The notes under the pieces were generated by a model. It had not been told where the DNA came from. It worked only from the letters and a program-made list of their open reading frames with translations, and ran no database searches. Positions 62,292 through 64,000 of a stretch of 64,000 nucleotides of DNA are shown piece by piece. The position numbers and the translations under genes are program-made. The stretch spans positions 5,766,001-5,830,000 of the forward strand of contig NZ_RJKE01000001.1 in NCBI RefSeq assembly GCF_003751225.1, read 5' to 3'. This stretch comes from Actinocorallia herbida (GTDB taxonomy: Bacteria; Actinomycetota; Actinomycetes; Streptosporangiales; Streptosporangiaceae). Numbering within the stretch: the first letter of the stretch is position 1; every line of letters begins with the position of its first letter.

Positions 62292-63125
62292 ATGTCCCGT
62301 ACATGGTTGATCACCGGAGCGTCCCGCGGCTTCGGGCGTGCCCTCGCCGAAGCGGTCCTGGCGGCCGGCGACCGCCTGGTCGCCACCGCGCGCCGTCCGG
62401 AGCGGCTGGCCGATCTCGCCTCGGCCTACGGCGATCGGGTCCTGCCGACCGCACTGGACGTCACGGACGCGTCCGCCGCTCGGCACGCGGTCCGGTCTGC
62501 CGTCGCGTGCTTCGGCCGACTCGACGTCGTCGTGAACAACGCCGGCTATGCCAACAGCGGGCCGATCGAGGAGATGGCGGAGGACGACTTCCGCGCGCAG
62601 TTCGAGGCGAACTTCTTCGGGGTCGTCAACGTCACCCGGGCCGCCCTTCCGGTCCTGCGCCGGCAGCGCTCGGGAATGTTCGTCCAGTTCTCCTCCCTCG
62701 GCGGCCGGGTCGGCGGCACCCCGGGCATGGGCGCCTACCAGAGCGCCAAGTTCGCCGTGGAGGGCTTCTCCGAGGTCCTGGCCGGCGAGGTCGCCCCGTT
62801 CGGCGTCAAGGTCCTCATCGTCGAGCCGGGCGCCTTCCGCACGGATTGGCAGGGCTCGTCGATGGAACTGCACCCCGTGGGCCCCGACTACGAGGAGACG
62901 GTCGGCGCCATGAACCGGTACCGGGCGCAGAACAACGGCGCCCAGCCCGGTGACCCGGTCCGCGCCGCCGAGATCCTCATCGACGCCGTGAACGACGACG
63001 CCCCGCCGCGCCGGCTCCTGCTCGGCGCCGCTGCGGTGACCGCGGCCCTGGAGGCCGGTGAGGCCCGCGCCGCGGAGACGCGGAAGTGGGCCCTGATCAG
63101 CGCCGCCGCCGACTTCCCGGCCTAG
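62292..63125 (+). CDS. Short-chain dehydrogenase/reductase (277 aa)
   Basis: Classical SDR. NADP motif LITGASRGFGRALAEAVLAA with TARRPERLADL, NNAG motif VVVNNAGYANSGPIEEM, catalytic Ser in VQFSSLGGRVGGTPG and YQSAKFAVEGFSE (Y-x-x-x-K). Substrate unknown. ATG 62292 follows GAAGG. A different SDR fragment lies just upstream on the other strand, so this locus has had SDR turnover. A separate hydrolase gene follows 97 bp later. Confidence 0.9.
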   Translation: MSRTWLITGASRGFGRALAEAVLAAGDRLVATARRPERLADLASAYGDRVLPTALDVTDASAARHAVRSAVACFGRLDVVVNNAGYANSGPIEEMAEDDFRAQFEANFFGVVNVTRAALPVLRRQRSGMFVQFSSLGGRVGGTPGMGAYQSAKFAVEGFSEVLAGEVAPFGVKVLIVEPGAFRTDWQGSSMELHPVGPDYEETVGAMNRYRAQNNGAQPGDPVRAAEILIDAVNDDAPPRRLLLGAAAVTAALEAGEARAAETRKWALISAAADFPA

Positions 63126-63222
63126 GCGGGCCGCCGGGCCCGGCGCGCCACGTCGCCGACCGGACCGATCCGTCCGCCAGGCGTCCCCTCCCTGTCAGAA
63201 CAGCACACCCTTCGGAGATCCG

Positions 63223-64000
63223 ATGCACTCGTCGATCGCGCACACCGCTCCCCTCTCCCCCGGCACCCACGCCTACCGGCTGGCGGGCCTCGTCCAGCGC
63301 TACCACGTCCACGGCAGCGGCCCGGTGTGCGTGGCGCACTCCGGCGGCCCCGGCATCTTCTACGAGTATCTGCGGATGCCCGCACTCGAAGAGCACCTCA
63401 CCATGGTGTACGTCGAGCCCATCGGCACCGCGGAGGACAGTCGGCTGCCCTCACACCCGCACGGTTACACGAGGGAGCGCTACAGCAGGTTCCTGGAGAT
63501 CCTGATCAACCGGCTCGGCGTCCCGAAGGTGCATCTGCTGGGGCACTCGCACGGCGCGTTCGTGGCCGCCCACCACGCCCTGCACCGCCCGGAGAGGCTG
63601 GCGGGCGTCGTGCTGTACGAGGGCTCCCCGGTCACCGGCCCCGAACACGCCGCGGAGGCGGGTCGCATGGTAGAGGAGTTCGCGGCGGAGCACTCGGGCC
63701 ATCCGGGACTGCCCGGTGTGCTGGCCGCGTTCGACGCGATGTCCCGCATCTCCAGCGACGAGGAGGCCGAGGCGGTGGCCAAGGGCGTGCTGCCCTCATA
63801 CTTCGCGGACTTCTGGGGCGACGAGGCACGGTACGCCCCGCTCCGGGACGCGGTCCAGGCCACCTACATCTCGGGCCTGGACGAGGACCTGGCCCCCGAC
63901 GTCGTCAACGACCGCGCTGCGCTCAGGGACCTGACGCTGCCGGCCCTGGTGATCGTGGGCCGGCACGACGTGATCTGCGGCGTGCGCTGGGGACGCGAAC
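63223..64000 (+). CDS. Alpha/beta hydrolase (prolyl aminopeptidase-like), partial
   Basis: 259 codons visible; the gene runs past the window end. Oxyanion-hole HSGGPGIFYEYLRMPAL near residue 40, nucleophile elbow LLGHSHGAFVAAHHALHR (G-x-S-x-G) near 108, and the acid region LVIVGRHDVICGV with catalytic Asp. The catalytic His lies beyond the end. GGAG precedes the ATG. Substrate unknown. Likely co-oriented with the SDR upstream. Confidence 0.87.
   Translation, partial: MHSSIAHTAPLSPGTHAYRLAGLVQRYHVHGSGPVCVAHSGGPGIFYEYLRMPALEEHLTMVYVEPIGTAEDSRLPSHPHGYTRERYSRFLEILINRLGVPKVHLLGHSHGAFVAAHHALHRPERLAGVVLYEGSPVTGPEHAAEAGRMVEEFAAEHSGHPGLPGVLAAFDAMSRISSDEEAEAVAKGVLPSYFADFWGDEARYAPLRDAVQATYISGLDEDLAPDVVNDRAALRDLTLPALVIVGRHDVICGVRWGRE

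Noticed and set aside
1-64000. tRNA, rRNA and CRISPR loci
   Set aside because: No T-loop/anticodon arrangement, rRNA stretch or regularly spaced repeats noticed on either strand; a covariance-model scan would settle tRNAs.

Overview
The window is high-GC DNA with long ORFs, frequent GTG starts, ATGA/GTGA start-stop overlaps and actinobacterial protein families (TnrB-type ABC exporter, CobW, alditol oxidase, NAD epimerase with a Cys insertion, DesK/DesR-like kinase). It looks like an aerobic, soil-type filamentous actinomycete, perhaps of the Streptosporangiales (Actinomadura-like). The genus is inference. I saw no rRNA, tRNA, CRISPR array or phage gene.

Layout. 0-3.6 kb: a drug-type ABC exporter and a TetR regulator with two adjacent palindromic operators. 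3.7-4.1 kb: a wrecked TrkH potassium transporter. 4.3-6.7 kb: nhaA and a heterodimeric crcB pair (Na+/H+ and fluoride stress). 7.2-18.3 kb: a probable Zur (zinc starvation) island. It holds a YraQ-type permease with a TIGR03943 partner, a deleted CobW GTPase, five cysteine-poor ribosomal protein paralogues (L32, S14, L28, L31-B, L33), a Zur-like box, a divergent CobW-like protein with the S18 paralogue, and a convergent five-gene operon (MFS exporter, lipoprotein SBP, two permeases, double ATPase) preceded by a second Zur-like box. The operon has the architecture of an opine-metallophore export/import system such as staphylococcal Cnt, but no biosynthetic genes are visible. 18.7-26.2 kb: an SPFH protein, then an alkylsulfatase flanked by two SulP anion transporters.

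26.3-34.5 kb is accessory and decayed: a ricin-type lectin, an orphan nucleotidyltransferase-like protein, half an MMPL transporter, small secreted proteins (one frameshifted), an acyl-CoA ligase and a frameshifted beta-propeller lectin. 34.6-42.7 kb is a metabolic/envelope cluster: MTA phosphorylase, a cytochrome b-molybdopterin oxidoreductase, a polyprenol-type mannosyltransferase, a methyltransferase, a GT2-DUF2064 fusion and an epimerase. It ends in a deleted second molybdopterin oxidoreductase and a truncated lipoprotein that abuts a Tn3-family transposase fragment. A second Tn3 fragment lies at 46.4 kb.

43-64 kb: quinone oxidoreductase/MerR, an anchored exported protein, a histidine kinase/ABC exporter/response regulator module, a secreted protein, an MTHFR-like enzyme, an SRPBCC/HTH pair, LysR with divergent SnoaL-like and (truncated) YceI genes, a secreted Ig-like protein, alditol oxidase, an SDR and a hydrolase cut by the window end. 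About fourteen broken genes make gene decay a dominant theme. Most of it is internal deletion or truncation, so it is not sequencing error, but three single-base frameshifts could be.
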